A stretch of DNA of 64,000 bases from Mycobacterium fragae (GTDB taxonomy: Bacteria > Actinomycetota > Actinomycetes > Mycobacteriales > Mycobacteriaceae). Shown here piece after piece: positions 7,851 to 16,665 of this stretch. The stretch covers positions 1 to 64,000 of the forward strand of contig NZ_LQOW01000006.1 in the NCBI RefSeq assembly GCF_002102185.1. The letters are read 5' to 3'. Under the pieces are notes generated by a model. It worked only from the letters and a program-made list of their open reading frames with translations. It made no database searches and was not told where the DNA came from. Numbering within the stretch: position 1 is the stretch's first letter; each line of letters begins with the position of its first letter. The position numbers were made by a program, and so were the translations under genes.

Positions 7851-8324
7851 ATGCGAACAGCGGTGGTGCGAGTCCGAGTCGACCCGTCGGGTCTGCTCGC
7901 ACCGGCGCAGCTAGACCAGGGCATGACTACGCTCCTCGGTCTCGCCGACGAAGCCGGCGCTGAAGTTGTGCATGCCCCCCTCGCGGCGCTGCCGGCCGAC
8001 CGCCGCGAGGTGCAGCTGCTCATCGCGGGCAGCGATTCCGACGCCGTCAAGCAGGTCGCAGTGGACTTGTGCGCCAAAGCTTTCGGGACCGCGCCGGTCG
8101 CCGGCGTGGTCACCTACGTCAGCAGGGGAACCGACGACGATGCCCAGGGCGTGCTGTCCGGATTCGGGCTCACCGGCGAGATCAGGCGAGTGCCCGGCGA
8201 GGACGGGTTCGACATCGTCTATGTGACCTTGCGTCAGGCGGATCTGGAGCGCATCCCGGAAAGCCGCATCCATACGGCTCTGGAAGCGTCGCTGAACTGC
8301 GAGGTCCACATCCTCACCGAGTAA
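7851..8324 (+). CDS. hypothetical protein, divergent to the NuoF-like gene
   Basis: I do not recognise this 157-residue protein. It is soluble, without signal peptide or membrane segment, and moderately acidic. Two alternating beta-alpha stretches are visible (RTAVVRVRVD..., PVAGVVTYVS...), as in small ferredoxin-like or regulatory folds. It starts only 27 bp from the divergent NuoF-like start and ends 5 bp before the convergent hydrolase stop, so at least one promoter must lie inside coding sequence. Base composition and frame length support a real gene. Confidence 0.6.
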   Translation: MRTAVVRVRVDPSGLLAPAQLDQGMTTLLGLADEAGAEVVHAPLAALPADRREVQLLIAGSDSDAVKQVAVDLCAKAFGTAPVAGVVTYVSRGTDDDAQGVLSGFGLTGEIRRVPGEDGFDIVYVTLRQADLERIPESRIHTALEASLNCEVHILTE

Positions 8325-8329
8325 ACGCA

Positions 8330-9196
8330 TCAGGACTCCAGGAAATCCAGGATCGCGGGCGCAGCCTGCACCCAGGTGTCGAACATGTTGAAGTGCTTCA
8401 CCCTGCCCGCCGCGCGGTCTTCGGATGCACGCTCCCAGGCATCCTCCGGCCAGGGCGGATCGATCAGCTTCGACCCTTTGATCAAGCAGCTGACTTCCAG
8501 CGACGTCCGCTTGGGATGGTCCCAGTCGTTCTCGCCGCCGCGGATGATCATGGTGGGAACCCGGATGCGGTCGAACATTTCGTCGTCGACACCCGGGATG
8601 GTCTGTCCCGGCTTGGACACGAAAGCGTTGAGCCAACGCAGCATCACCTTGAGGAACTCATCGCGGTCGAAATCAAGGAACCGCTGCTTGTTGTTCGGGT
8701 TCTCCTCGACACGCTCGCGCCACTCGGGCACCTTGAGCACGCCCTCCATACCGGTGCCGCGCGCAGCGAGAATGCTTGGCACGACGTAGTAGGAGCCCAG
8801 CACGAAGGTGCCGTAAATGCCGCCGACGATGTTCCACACCACGAGCTTTTTGACCAGCTCCGGGTAGAGCATCGTCGTCAGCATGGAATCCCTGGCGCCG
8901 CCAGAGCCTCCGGCGATGATGCATGGCCCGAGGCCAAGCTTGGTCAGCAGGCCGTGCAGCGTCTCGGCGCGCATGTGTGATTCGCTCTGGCCGTAGAACT
9001 GCACATCGGACGCCCCGCAGTTGGGACGGTCCCACAACAGCACCCGATACCCACCGTCGACCAACGCTTCCGCCAGCGGGCGCAGTCCGGGCACGTCTTT
9101 GCTGAACCGGCCGCCGGGCGTCAATACGATGAGATCACCTGATTTGCCGAGGATTTCGTAGACGACATTGCCGCCGTTGACCTCGATGGAAGACAC
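8330..9196 (-). CDS. alpha/beta hydrolase
   Basis: A 288-residue alpha/beta hydrolase. The strand-3 region reads VLTPGGRFS, the nucleophile elbow is GGSGGA, and an acid residue lies in RGGENDWDHP. The GTG at 9196 has GAGGAG just upstream. It is the last gene of a minus-strand group with the Rieske ferredoxin and two amidohydrolases (start 11864). The family includes C-C bond hydrolases and esterases. Its pairing with an oxygenase-type Rieske protein and ACMSD-like amidohydrolases suggests ring- or side-chain cleavage products as substrates, which is inference. Confidence 0.83.
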   Translation of the reverse strand: MSSIEVNGGNVVYEILGKSGDLIVLTPGGRFSKDVPGLRPLAEALVDGGYRVLLWDRPNCGASDVQFYGQSESHMRAETLHGLLTKLGLGPCIIAGGSGGARDSMLTTMLYPELVKKLVVWNIVGGIYGTFVLGSYYVVPSILAARGTGMEGVLKVPEWRERVEENPNNKQRFLDFDRDEFLKVMLRWLNAFVSKPGQTIPGVDDEMFDRIRVPTMIIRGGENDWDHPKRTSLEVSCLIKGSKLIDPPWPEDAWERASEDRAAGRVKHFNMFDTWVQAAPAILDFLES

Positions 9197-9214
9197 AGCC
9201 TTACTCCTCTAGCG

Positions 9215-9607
9215 TCAGGCCGTCACCAGAACGTCGTTACCGACGACCCGGACCGGGTAGGTGCGGATGCTCCACTGCGGCTTGACCGCGGTCGTTCCGG
9301 TTGCGAGCTCGAAACCCCATTGATGCCAAGGGCAGTAGATGTACTCCAAGTCGCGAACCATGACCGCGTCACCCGCCGCGCTCTCGTCGACGATGGTCCG
9401 GCCGCGTGCGCGGCCCGAGCACAGCGGGCCACCCTGGTGCGGGCAGTAGTTGGCGATTGCGTAGAAGGTGCCGTTGACGTTGTAGACGCCGACACCGTGG
9501 CGGCCGATGGGCACCAGTTTGTGGGTGCCTGGCGGGATTTCGTCAACCGTGGCCACGACATGCTCGCGGCCCTGCGCCAACCGGGGCCGCTTGGTTTCTT
9601 CGGGCAC
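9215..9607 (-). CDS. Rieske [2Fe-2S] ferredoxin-like protein
   Basis: A 130-residue single-domain Rieske protein with cluster ligands C-P-H (NYCPHQGG) and C-P-W-H (YCPWHQWG). It lacks the catalytic domain of a ring hydroxylase, so it acts as an electron carrier or a small Rieske subunit. The GTG start at 9607 abuts the TAA of the upstream amidohydrolase, so translation is probably coupled. No dedicated oxygenase large subunit lies nearby; a P450 or an unlinked oxygenase is the likely partner. Confidence 0.88.
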   Translation of the reverse strand: MPEETKRPRLAQGREHVVATVDEIPPGTHKLVPIGRHGVGVYNVNGTFYAIANYCPHQGGPLCSGRARGRTIVDESAAGDAVMVRDLEYIYCPWHQWGFELATGTTAVKPQWSIRTYPVRVVGNDVLVTA

Positions 9608-10753
9608 TTAGAACACCCGCACCTGGCCCTCGAGCACCGGCACCATTTCGGGGAGGTGATAGGTCGCGATGCCGTTTTTGAACATCACCGCTTCGCGGGC
9701 CGCTTTGGGCAGGTGTTTGACCAGCCAGCGCGGGTCGTCGAAGGTCCAGTGCGGATAGTCCGACGAGTACAGCAGGATTTTGTCGCACTCCATCCACTCC
9801 AGCGCGCGGGTCAACTCCGTCTTGTCCTCGGGGTAGTCCAGCGGCTGGGTGGTGAATTTGATGTGCTCCTTGACGTACTCCGACGGCTTGCGCTTGATGT
9901 CAACGCGGGACTTACGCGCTTCGTAGATCGCGTCCATCCGCCACATCAAAGGCAGGATCCAGGTGAATGCGTGCTCGACGAACACGATCCGCAGGGTGGG
10001 GAACCGGTCGAAGACGCCGTCGAAGACCAGGCTCATCACCTGGTTGGCGGCCAGCAGCGAGTACGTCACCATGAAATCGTGGTTGTAACTGGGGAATCCG
10101 ACCGGCGGCATGGGCAGCATCTCGTAGTTGCTGCGCGATAGGTGGCAGCTCACCACGATGTCGTGTTTGGTGGCCGCTTCCCATACCGGGTCGTACATCG
10201 GGTGGCCCCACGACGGGCGCGGCTCGGCCTTGAGCAGAATCTGCGCCATGTAGGGATGTCCGGCCCACCGCTCGATTTCGCGGGCAGCGCCCTGCGGATC
10301 CTCGATCGCCACGCAAATCGAACCGCGCCAACGCTCATGCCAGTTGTTGTGGCTGTCCAGCCAATGGTTGTTCTGCCAGTCATTGAGGGCACACGAGAAC
10401 GCCTGATGGGCGTCGGGCAGGCGGGGCGTGCGAGCGCCCGGCTCCAGGATCGCGATATCCGAGCCGGCCTCCATGATCAGCTGCCGAAAGGCCATATCCG
10501 GGTCACTGCCCGGGAATTCGCCGTCCGGTGGGAAGGTATCGACGCGCATCGCGTAGGAGTGCGCGTAATCCGGAGCGTCGTAGTAGATCAGCTCGCCGAC
10601 CTTGTGGTCGCGGAAGAACCTGGTTCGCCACGGCTCCGGGATGTACTGGGTGAGCTCGCCGCGCTTGGGCACCGGGTGGACGTCGGAGTCGACGCATCGC
10701 ACCGCGATGCGCTCAGCGGCGGGAACCCGCTCGTGAGTCTGTGTCACAGTCAT
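9608..10753 (-). CDS. amidohydrolase-2 family TIM-barrel metalloenzyme
   Basis: A 381-residue amidohydrolase-2 (ACMSD-like) protein. Metal-site features are an early D-x-H (DSDVHPV), a mid-barrel His (VSCHLSR), a further His (FVEHAFTW), and the late Asp in SSDYPHW. The ATG at 10753 has GGGAG upstream. It is second in the operon that starts with a paralogue at 10776-11864. The family decarboxylates or hydrolyses cyclic or dienoic carboxylic acids, and many actinobacterial members lie in steroid or aromatic catabolism clusters. The substrate is not known. Confidence 0.88.
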   Translation of the reverse strand: MTVTQTHERVPAAERIAVRCVDSDVHPVPKRGELTQYIPEPWRTRFFRDHKVGELIYYDAPDYAHSYAMRVDTFPPDGEFPGSDPDMAFRQLIMEAGSDIAILEPGARTPRLPDAHQAFSCALNDWQNNHWLDSHNNWHERWRGSICVAIEDPQGAAREIERWAGHPYMAQILLKAEPRPSWGHPMYDPVWEAATKHDIVVSCHLSRSNYEMLPMPPVGFPSYNHDFMVTYSLLAANQVMSLVFDGVFDRFPTLRIVFVEHAFTWILPLMWRMDAIYEARKSRVDIKRKPSEYVKEHIKFTTQPLDYPEDKTELTRALEWMECDKILLYSSDYPHWTFDDPRWLVKHLPKAAREAVMFKNGIATYHLPEMVPVLEGQVRVF

Positions 10754-10775
10754 CGTGGTCTCCCTTGCTTACCTT

Positions 10776-11864
10776 CTACTGTGCAGCCAAGCTGGCCTGA
10801 ATGTCTATGCCGTAAAGCTCCGCGGCGTTGCGCCAACAGACCTTTTCGCGCTGGTCGGCGCTGAAGGTGCTCGGCACCGCCAATCTGTTCAGCTGCCAAT
10901 GCGGATAGCTGGAGCCGAACATCACCATGTCTTCTTTTCCGGTGAAGCCGAACCACTGCCCGGCGAACTCGGTGTCACCCGGACCGTCCAGGCTGCCCTG
11001 GACGAAGTAGACGTGTCCGGGCAGGTAGTCACTGGGTATCCGCGGCGCCCACGGCGTTTGTTCGAGATGCGGCCGCCCGAAAGTGTCCATCCGCCAGCTG
11101 AACGGTGTCAGGAAGTCGGCGGCGCCGTCGGACCACACGAACTTCAGCGTGTCGAACCGCTCGAACACACCTTCGGCGATCATGTTCATCAGGTGGTAGA
11201 GGTAGTTCAGCGCCATGAAGCTGACGTATTGCTCGTAGGTCCGGGTGTGTCCGGACGGCGTAGGCGGAAACCCGATACCCTCGCCGGTCTCGATGTGGAC
11301 CGCCACCGGAAGGTTGGCCGCCGCCGCGGCTTCCCACAGCGGCCAGAACTGCGGTTTGCCGTAGAGTTCGCGCGACTGCAGCGGGACACCGATCTGCACG
11401 ACCCGCGGGTGCGCACGCCATTTCTCGATTTCGCGCAGCGCGCCGGCGATGTCGTCGGGGTTGACCCGGATGGTGCCGCGAAACCGATCGCCGTATTGGC
11501 TGTGCTCCAGCCAGCGCGACACCATCATCTCGTTGTGCGCGGCGTGCAGCGCGGTGCCCAGATGCCGGTCGGGCATGATGCCGCGGCCCATCGGGTGCAG
11601 GACCGCGACGTCGACACCCTGTTCCTCGAACAAATAGTTGGCCACCACGTCCGGGTCGGAGCCGGGATATTGCCGATCGGGTCCGCGGGTGTCGTCCGCG
11701 TACTCGCCGCCGGGTGCGCCGTACCAGTCCATCTCGTAGTCGGGAAAGCCGCGGCTCTTGAAGGGCTCGCGGAGAAAGTCGCGAAGCTCAGCGGTCGACG
11801 CGAAGAAGATGTGCACGCTCGCGTCGATGACGGGCGTCCGGGCTCCGTCCGGGTGCTCTATCAC
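10776..11864 (-). CDS. amidohydrolase-2 family TIM-barrel metalloenzyme, paralogue
   Basis: A 362-residue paralogue of the next gene, which follows after 22 bp. It shows DASVHIF at the N-terminus in place of the full D-x-H-x-H metal motif, VHIETGEG mid-barrel, and GSSYPHWQ late, where the other enzyme has Asp. The usual late metal/catalytic Asp is therefore Ser, and this copy may be catalytically altered or act as a heteromeric partner. The GTG at 11864 is the likely first start of the four-gene operon. A GAGAAT-type operator lies 178 bp upstream, at 12042. Confidence 0.84.
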   Translation of the reverse strand: MIEHPDGARTPVIDASVHIFFASTAELRDFLREPFKSRGFPDYEMDWYGAPGGEYADDTRGPDRQYPGSDPDVVANYLFEEQGVDVAVLHPMGRGIMPDRHLGTALHAAHNEMMVSRWLEHSQYGDRFRGTIRVNPDDIAGALREIEKWRAHPRVVQIGVPLQSRELYGKPQFWPLWEAAAAANLPVAVHIETGEGIGFPPTPSGHTRTYEQYVSFMALNYLYHLMNMIAEGVFERFDTLKFVWSDGAADFLTPFSWRMDTFGRPHLEQTPWAPRIPSDYLPGHVYFVQGSLDGPGDTEFAGQWFGFTGKEDMVMFGSSYPHWQLNRLAVPSTFSADQREKVCWRNAAELYGIDIQASLAAQ

Positions 11865-12041
11865 CTAAACCAACCCTTCGCGGCTCGACCACGGTGTCGG
11901 ACCTGCTGGCGATACGCTAGATAATCTAACATTCCGGTTCTCCGCCAATCAATGGGGTTTCCGGTAAGCATTTCGATTAATCATCGCACCTGGTAGCAGT
12001 CGCAATTGCCGGCAGCGTGTGTAGTGGAGTTCTTCGTAATC

Positions 12042-12056
12042 GATAATATCATTCTC
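12042..12056. promoter_or_regulatory. operator of the GAGAATNNNATTCTC family (11/12 arm bases)
   Basis: The site reads GATAAT-ATC-ATTCTC, with one arm mismatch to the perfect copies at 13008 and 47141. It lies 178 bp upstream of the GTG of the amidohydrolase-amidohydrolase-Rieske-hydrolase operon and just overlaps the 3' end of the dehydrogenase gene. That position can only regulate the leftward operon. No binding protein is assigned. Confidence 0.55.
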
Positions 12057-12996
12057 CCTCTGGCCGCCCCCCGACGATCACGCCGGCCGCTTGCTCGATC
12101 GGTTTGATGGCCGACGTGAAATCGGAGTCGGGACCTTCACTGCGCATCGCGACTTCCCAGAGCCGCCCGACCGCGTCGGCGACGTCGACGGGCACGCCGA
12201 GGGCCCGGGCCTCGTCGAGATAGAGCCGCACGTCCTTGACCATCAACCCGGTGGCAAAGCCGTAGTCGAACGTGCGGGGCAGGATCGCCCGTGGGAACTT
12301 GTCACGGCTTGCGCTGGTCCCGCCGGAGCCGGCGTTCAGCGCGTCGACCATCACCGTCGGGTCCAGACCGGACTTGACGCCCATGACGACGACTTCTGCC
12401 GTTGCTATCAGGACGGTGGCCGACAGGACGTTGTTGGCCAGCTTCATCGTCTGTGCGGAGCCCGGCTTCTCGCCGATGTATATGGGCCGCCCGATCGCCT
12501 CGAGTGCCGGCCGAACGACGTCGAACTCGGCGCATGGACCGGACACCATGACGGCAAGCGTTCCCGTCTCGGCTCCACTGACACCGCCGCTCACCGGGCT
12601 GTCGATCGCGACGATGTTTCGTTTGGCAAGGCGGTCATGGATTTCCACGGCGGTTTGGCTCCCGACGGTGGAAAGGTCCACATAGCGCTTGACGCGAGCG
12701 CCCTCGATCACGCCGGTGACGCCGGTGGCGACGTCAAGCGAGGCATCCGGAGTGGGCAGGCTGGCCAGCACCGTTTCGGCCGAGTCGGCGACCTCTTTTG
12801 CAGACGATGCCGGCTGCGCCCCGAGCGCGACGGCGCGCGCAATAGTTTCAGCGCGGGTGTCGAAGGCAACGACGTCATGATGTGCAGCAATGAGGCGTTG
12901 CGCGATGGGAAAACCCATGTGGCCCAAGCCGATGAACCCGATCTCCACCAAGACCATCCAGGGGCGCCGGCCGGAAGTTTCCGGCGAGATTGTCAC
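12049..12996 (-). CDS. NAD(P)-dependent beta-hydroxyacid dehydrogenase (HIBADH family), third copy
   Basis: The 315-residue protein has GFIGLGHMG, the signature DSPVSGG, and the catalytic Lys in KLANN. The GTG at 12996 gives an N-terminal extension of about 13 residues; an in-frame ATG at 12957 (MVLVEIGFIG) would give the usual family length and is a plausible alternative. A perfect GAGAATACTATTCTC palindrome lies 12 bp upstream of the GTG. The gene is divergent from the acyl-CoA dehydrogenase pair and shares that control region, so I place it in the same pathway. Confidence 0.87.
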   Translation of the reverse strand: MTISPETSGRRPWMVLVEIGFIGLGHMGFPIAQRLIAAHHDVVAFDTRAETIARAVALGAQPASSAKEVADSAETVLASLPTPDASLDVATGVTGVIEGARVKRYVDLSTVGSQTAVEIHDRLAKRNIVAIDSPVSGGVSGAETGTLAVMVSGPCAEFDVVRPALEAIGRPIYIGEKPGSAQTMKLANNVLSATVLIATAEVVVMGVKSGLDPTVMVDALNAGSGGTSASRDKFPRAILPRTFDYGFATGLMVKDVRLYLDEARALGVPVDVADAVGRLWEVAMRSEGPDSDFTSAIKPIEQAAGVIVGGRPEGE

Positions 12997-13007
12997 TGTG
13001 CTAATAA

Positions 13008-13022
13008 GAGAATACTATTCTC
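13008..13022. promoter_or_regulatory. perfect palindromic operator GAGAATACTATTCTC
   Basis: A 15-bp perfect palindrome with a 7-bp arm on each side of one central base. It lies between the divergent dehydrogenase (start 12996) and acyl-CoA dehydrogenase beta gene (start 13056). The same sequence with the opposite central base is the core of the site at 47141-47159. Length, symmetry and position fit a TetR-type dimer operator controlling both directions. Confidence 0.75.
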
Positions 13023-13055
13023 GTGCAGGTTAACTGATCTAAGGAGCTGGCCGGG

Positions 13056-14066
13056 ATGCTTTTGGAGTTCGACGCCGATCAGCGGCTATGGCAGGAAACC
13101 GTGCGTGATGCCGTTGGCAAGCAGTGCCCGCCTGCGCTGGTCAGAAGTGTGGCCGAAGACGGCGTCGACCCCAGCCCTGTGTGGAAGGCCTACGTGGAAC
13201 ACGGCTGGACCGAGATGAGCGACCCAAAGAACGCCGTCGAGCTGGCCATCGTCTTGGAAGAGCTGGGCCGCGCGACCGACCCGACCCCGTTCTTGGCGAC
13301 GATGAGCCAGTTCGCGCCCTTGGCCGCGAATCGGTTTGACCCGCAGGCATCCGGGACCGCCGTCTATAGCGGAGTGTCGGCCCACCGGGATGGCGACGGG
13401 TGGGTGCTGGACGGCACCGCCCGGCATGTGCTGGACGGTGACCGCGCCGAGCGGTTGGCGGTGGTGACAGACGCCGGGGTGTTCATCCTCAATGGCGCCG
13501 AGGTCGCGGGGCAGCTATCCCGGCGACGCAGTTCGGTGTTCGACCCGGTGTTGCACGTCGCCGATCTGACGTTCGCTGACGTTCGAGTATCCGACACCGC
13601 GCGGGTGAGCGTCGATACCGAGCGCGCGCATCATGTCGCGCTGATGGGTATGGCGATGACGATGGTAGGCGCCTGCCAGCGCATCTTGGACCTGGTTCTC
13701 GAACACGTCCGGAGTCGCCATCAATTCGGGGTTCCCATCGGCTCGTTTCAGGCCGTCCAGCACAAGGCCGCCGATATGCACGTCGCGGTGCAGCGTGCCC
13801 GGGCGCTGGCCTACTTCGCGGCGTTGACGATCGCGGAGGACGACCCGCGCCGCCGCCTGGCCGCCGCGATGGCGAAAGCATCTGCGGGAGAGTGCCAGTC
13901 GCTGGTTTTCCGCCACGGCCTGCAGCTGTTCGGCGCGATGGGCTTCACGTGGGAGAACGACTTGCAATTCGCGCTCAAGCGGGCCAAGGCCGGCGAGCTC
14001 ATGCTCGGCGGTGCCGCACAGCATCGGGCGGTAATCACCGAGGAGTACCGTGCAGCTCACCTTTGA
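13056..14066 (+). CDS. acyl-CoA dehydrogenase, small (FadE27-like) subunit
   Basis: A 336-residue acyl-CoA dehydrogenase with a degenerate N-terminal half and a recognisable C-terminal helical domain (RSRHQFGVPIGSFQAVQHK). The start follows AAGGAG. It overlaps the full-length dehydrogenase gene by 17 bp. The short-long pairing is that of the alpha2beta2 dehydrogenases of mycobacterial steroid side-chain beta-oxidation (FadE26/27, FadE28/29 type). There the FAD site is built between the two chains and the beta chain lacks the catalytic base. I infer a bulky polycyclic or branched acyl-CoA substrate. Confidence 0.87.
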   Translation: MLLEFDADQRLWQETVRDAVGKQCPPALVRSVAEDGVDPSPVWKAYVEHGWTEMSDPKNAVELAIVLEELGRATDPTPFLATMSQFAPLAANRFDPQASGTAVYSGVSAHRDGDGWVLDGTARHVLDGDRAERLAVVTDAGVFILNGAEVAGQLSRRRSSVFDPVLHVADLTFADVRVSDTARVSVDTERAHHVALMGMAMTMVGACQRILDLVLEHVRSRHQFGVPIGSFQAVQHKAADMHVAVQRARALAYFAALTIAEDDPRRRLAAAMAKASAGECQSLVFRHGLQLFGAMGFTWENDLQFALKRAKAGELMLGGAAQHRAVITEEYRAAHL

Positions 14067-15228
14067 TTCGGACGTCGAGGCGTTTCGCGCTGAGTTTGTC
14101 GCCTTCCTCGAGAAGCACATGCCGGCCGCAGCGGCTGAGGCGTTGGAGCGGCCAAAGTCGGTGTCGCACATGCCGGCCTGGGCGCGTCGCTGGCAACGGC
14201 TGCTGTTCGACAACGGCTGGCTGCTGCCCACTCAGCCGCCGGAGTTCGGCGGCCGCAACGCCACGGTACTGCAGCAGTATGTCTATCTGGAAGAGCTTTG
14301 CCGTCGGCGGATCTACCACAGTTTCAATCCGCAGGGCGTGAACATTATTGCGGCGTCACTGATTTCGTTCGGCAGCGACGAGCAGAAGCAGCGCTGGGCG
14401 GTGCCGATCCTGCGGGCCGAGATCACCGCGTCGCTGGGCATGAGCGAGCCGAGTGCGGGTTCCGATTTGGCGTCGCTGCGTACCCGTGCGGTGCGTGACG
14501 GCGACTATTTCGTGGTCAACGGCCAGAAGGTATGGACATCGGGCGCCCACGACGCCGATGTTCTGCTGACCTTCGTGCGCACCAACCCGGACGCGCCAAA
14601 GCACAAGGGGATCAGTGCTTTACTGATTCCCACTGATACGCCCGGTGTGGTGCGTCGGCCGTTTCCGTCCATCTGCTCGGCCGATGATCTGGACTTCAAC
14701 GAGGTGTTCTTCACCGACGTGCGCGTGCCGGCGGAGAACCTGGTCGGCGAGCTCAACCAGGGCTGGCGGGTAGCCAATGGATCGCTGGGACACGAACGCA
14801 CGATGATGTGGCTGGGGTTCGCGGACCGGCTCGACAATGTCCTCACCGACTTCCATCCGGGAAACGCACTCGAACGTGACCAATACGCCACCGCGGTCAT
14901 GGACTATTCCGCTTTGCGCCTACTCGGGTCGGTGGCCCTGGCGCGTGCTGCCCGCGGAGAAGAAGATGTACCCGCCCTGTCAGTGCTCAAGCTGCTCGGT
15001 TCGGAAGCCGAGCGACAAGCGTGCGAATACGCCTTGCACGCAGCAGGATCCGAGGGCTTGCTGCAGCCCGCACTGACGGGACCGTACGCGCCGATGAACC
15101 TCGACCACTACTTCGCCAGCTGGTTCGAGCGCTACGCCCGCAGCTTCTCGGGCACCATCGCCGGCGGCACCTCCGAGATCCAGCGCAACATCATCGCCCA
15201 GCGTGTCCTCGGATTGCCCACCGGCTGA
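14050..15228 (+). CDS. acyl-CoA dehydrogenase, large (FadE26-like) subunit
   Basis: A 392-residue acyl-CoA dehydrogenase with the flavin/substrate loop SLGMSEPSAGSDLASL, VNGQKVWTSGA, and a C-terminal FAD segment GTIAGGTSEIQRN. The usual MCAD catalytic Glu position (YEGT) reads AGGT, so the base is probably supplied earlier, as in the FadE26 group; GHERTMM is a candidate. The GTG at 14050 has GAGGAG upstream. With the overlapping small subunit it should form a heterotetramer that introduces the alpha,beta double bond in beta-oxidation. Confidence 0.88.
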   Translation: MQLTFDSDVEAFRAEFVAFLEKHMPAAAAEALERPKSVSHMPAWARRWQRLLFDNGWLLPTQPPEFGGRNATVLQQYVYLEELCRRRIYHSFNPQGVNIIAASLISFGSDEQKQRWAVPILRAEITASLGMSEPSAGSDLASLRTRAVRDGDYFVVNGQKVWTSGAHDADVLLTFVRTNPDAPKHKGISALLIPTDTPGVVRRPFPSICSADDLDFNEVFFTDVRVPAENLVGELNQGWRVANGSLGHERTMMWLGFADRLDNVLTDFHPGNALERDQYATAVMDYSALRLLGSVALARAARGEEDVPALSVLKLLGSEAERQACEYALHAAGSEGLLQPALTGPYAPMNLDHYFASWFERYARSFSGTIAGGTSEIQRNIIAQRVLGLPTG

Positions 15229-15237
15229 ACCTGCTCA

Positions 15238-15295
15238 CCGAGCGTGTACTGGTGGCGAATTTTTGAAGGATTTTCCGCCCTGACTACACGTTCGG
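15238..15295. terminator. stem-loop between convergent genes (bidirectional terminator candidate)
   Basis: CCGAGCGTGTA (15238-15248) pairs with TACACGTTCGG (15285-15295) across a 36-base loop that itself can fold partly. It lies in the 78-bp gap between the convergent acyl-CoA dehydrogenase and P450 genes. There is no clean U-tract, which is usual in mycobacteria. Position and symmetry are the main support. Confidence 0.4.
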
Positions 15296-15306
15296 CGACA
15301 AGGGGA

Positions 15307-16665
15307 TTAGATGACCGCGGCTTCCTTGCGTTCGGTGATCGGCCGGGCCAGTTCCTGCTCGTCGCAGATCCGCTGCAACTTGTCGAGGGTTTCGTCGAGG
15401 CCGGCACCAAGTCTGTGCCCCGGGGTGAAGGTGGCCGGCAGATGTCGCATGCCCTGGATGACGCCGATCGTTTCGTAGTGAACGGTGCCTTCGGGGTCGC
15501 AGCGGTAGTCGGGCATCCGGTCGAGCACGGCGGTGAGCATGGACTTGAATACGGTGCGTGCCACGTTCGAGCCGATGCAGCGGTGAACCCCGAGGCCAAA
15601 GCTGAAGTGCCGGTTGCCTTTCCGGTCCATGATTATCTTGTTGGGCTCCGGGAAGGTTGACGGATCGCGGTTGGCCATTGCCCACGAGATCCACAACCGT
15701 TCGCCCTCTTTGAATTGTGTTCCTTCGACTTCCACGTCGTCGGAGAACGTGCGCCCATCGCCGGGTGCCGGGGTGAAGTAACGCAGGAACTCCTCGGTGG
15801 CCGAATCAAGCAGGGTGTCGCGCTGACGACTGAGAAGCTCGCGCTGGTGGGGATTCTGCGACAACCACTCCATCGCATGGGCGGTCAATGCGGTGGTGGT
15901 GTCGAACCCTCCGCCGATCACCAGTCCGAGGTTGCCCAGTATCTCGAGATCGGGTGCCGGCTCCCCGTCGATCCGCATCTGAAGCAGCGCGTTCACTATG
16001 CCAGGCCGCGGATTCTCCCGGATCTCGAGCATACTGTTCAACAGATCCAGCCCCATCTGCCGATGCATCTCGACGACACGCTCGATGTCCGGGGAGTGCT
16101 CCGGCGTGTACACCGAGGCATGCGTCGGTTCGCTGTAAATCGCCCACTTCTTCAGCGGGATGCCCATCATCGCGAGAGTCAGCACAGCCGGCACGACGTT
16201 GGCGAGATCGTCGACGAAGTCGATTCGGCCTTCCTCGATCTTTTCGTCCAGGCACGCCCGCGTGACCTCGTCGATAAAGGGCGCCCAACGTTTGACCGCA
16301 GCAGGCGACAGGTAAGGGTTGAGAACGTTGCGGTAGGTGCGGTGCTCCGGATCGTCCATTTCCAGGATTCCACCGCGGACGCCGCTCACCCGCTTCGCGT
16401 AGGGGATGGATATGCCCTTGTACGGAGTCTCTCCGGTGAGGTCGTGATGGTTGGAGACGGCAGGGCAGCGGGCGAGCTCGAACACCGCCTGGCTGCCGCC
16501 CGCGACCCAATGGCCGTCATAGGTGTCGGTCCACGCGATCGGACACTTCGCGTGGATTTCCTCGGTGATCTTTTCGAACTGGATTCGGTATTCCGGTGTG
16601 TGCCGGTCGAAGTGGTAGCGGTTCTTCTTGCGTTCGCCGTCGCTGACGATGTCCTCGACGCTCAC
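15307..16665 (-). CDS. cytochrome P450
   Basis: A 452-residue P450, longer than its neighbours. The I-helix motif is GGFDTTT, ExxR is EEFLR, and the haem loop is FGLGVHRCIG. A C-terminal extension of about 40 residues after the usual end (LGAGLDETLDKLQRICDEQE...) is unusual. The start overlaps the stop of the ferredoxin gene upstream by 4 bp. It belongs to the leftward operon SDR-SDR-ferredoxin-P450, which has a GAGAAT-type site at 18504 near its first start. It probably oxidises the imported lipid or its CoA-linked intermediate. Confidence 0.92.
   Translation of the reverse strand: MSVEDIVSDGERKKNRYHFDRHTPEYRIQFEKITEEIHAKCPIAWTDTYDGHWVAGGSQAVFELARCPAVSNHHDLTGETPYKGISIPYAKRVSGVRGGILEMDDPEHRTYRNVLNPYLSPAAVKRWAPFIDEVTRACLDEKIEEGRIDFVDDLANVVPAVLTLAMMGIPLKKWAIYSEPTHASVYTPEHSPDIERVVEMHRQMGLDLLNSMLEIRENPRPGIVNALLQMRIDGEPAPDLEILGNLGLVIGGGFDTTTALTAHAMEWLSQNPHQRELLSRQRDTLLDSATEEFLRYFTPAPGDGRTFSDDVEVEGTQFKEGERLWISWAMANRDPSTFPEPNKIIMDRKGNRHFSFGLGVHRCIGSNVARTVFKSMLTAVLDRMPDYRCDPEGTVHYETIGVIQGMRHLPATFTPGHRLGAGLDETLDKLQRICDEQELARPITERKEAAVI

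Noticed and set aside
11918..11928. Palindrome TAGATAATCTA upstream of the amidohydrolase operon
   Set aside because: Short, AT-rich and not repeated elsewhere in the window; it may be part of a promoter, but I cannot support it as an operator.
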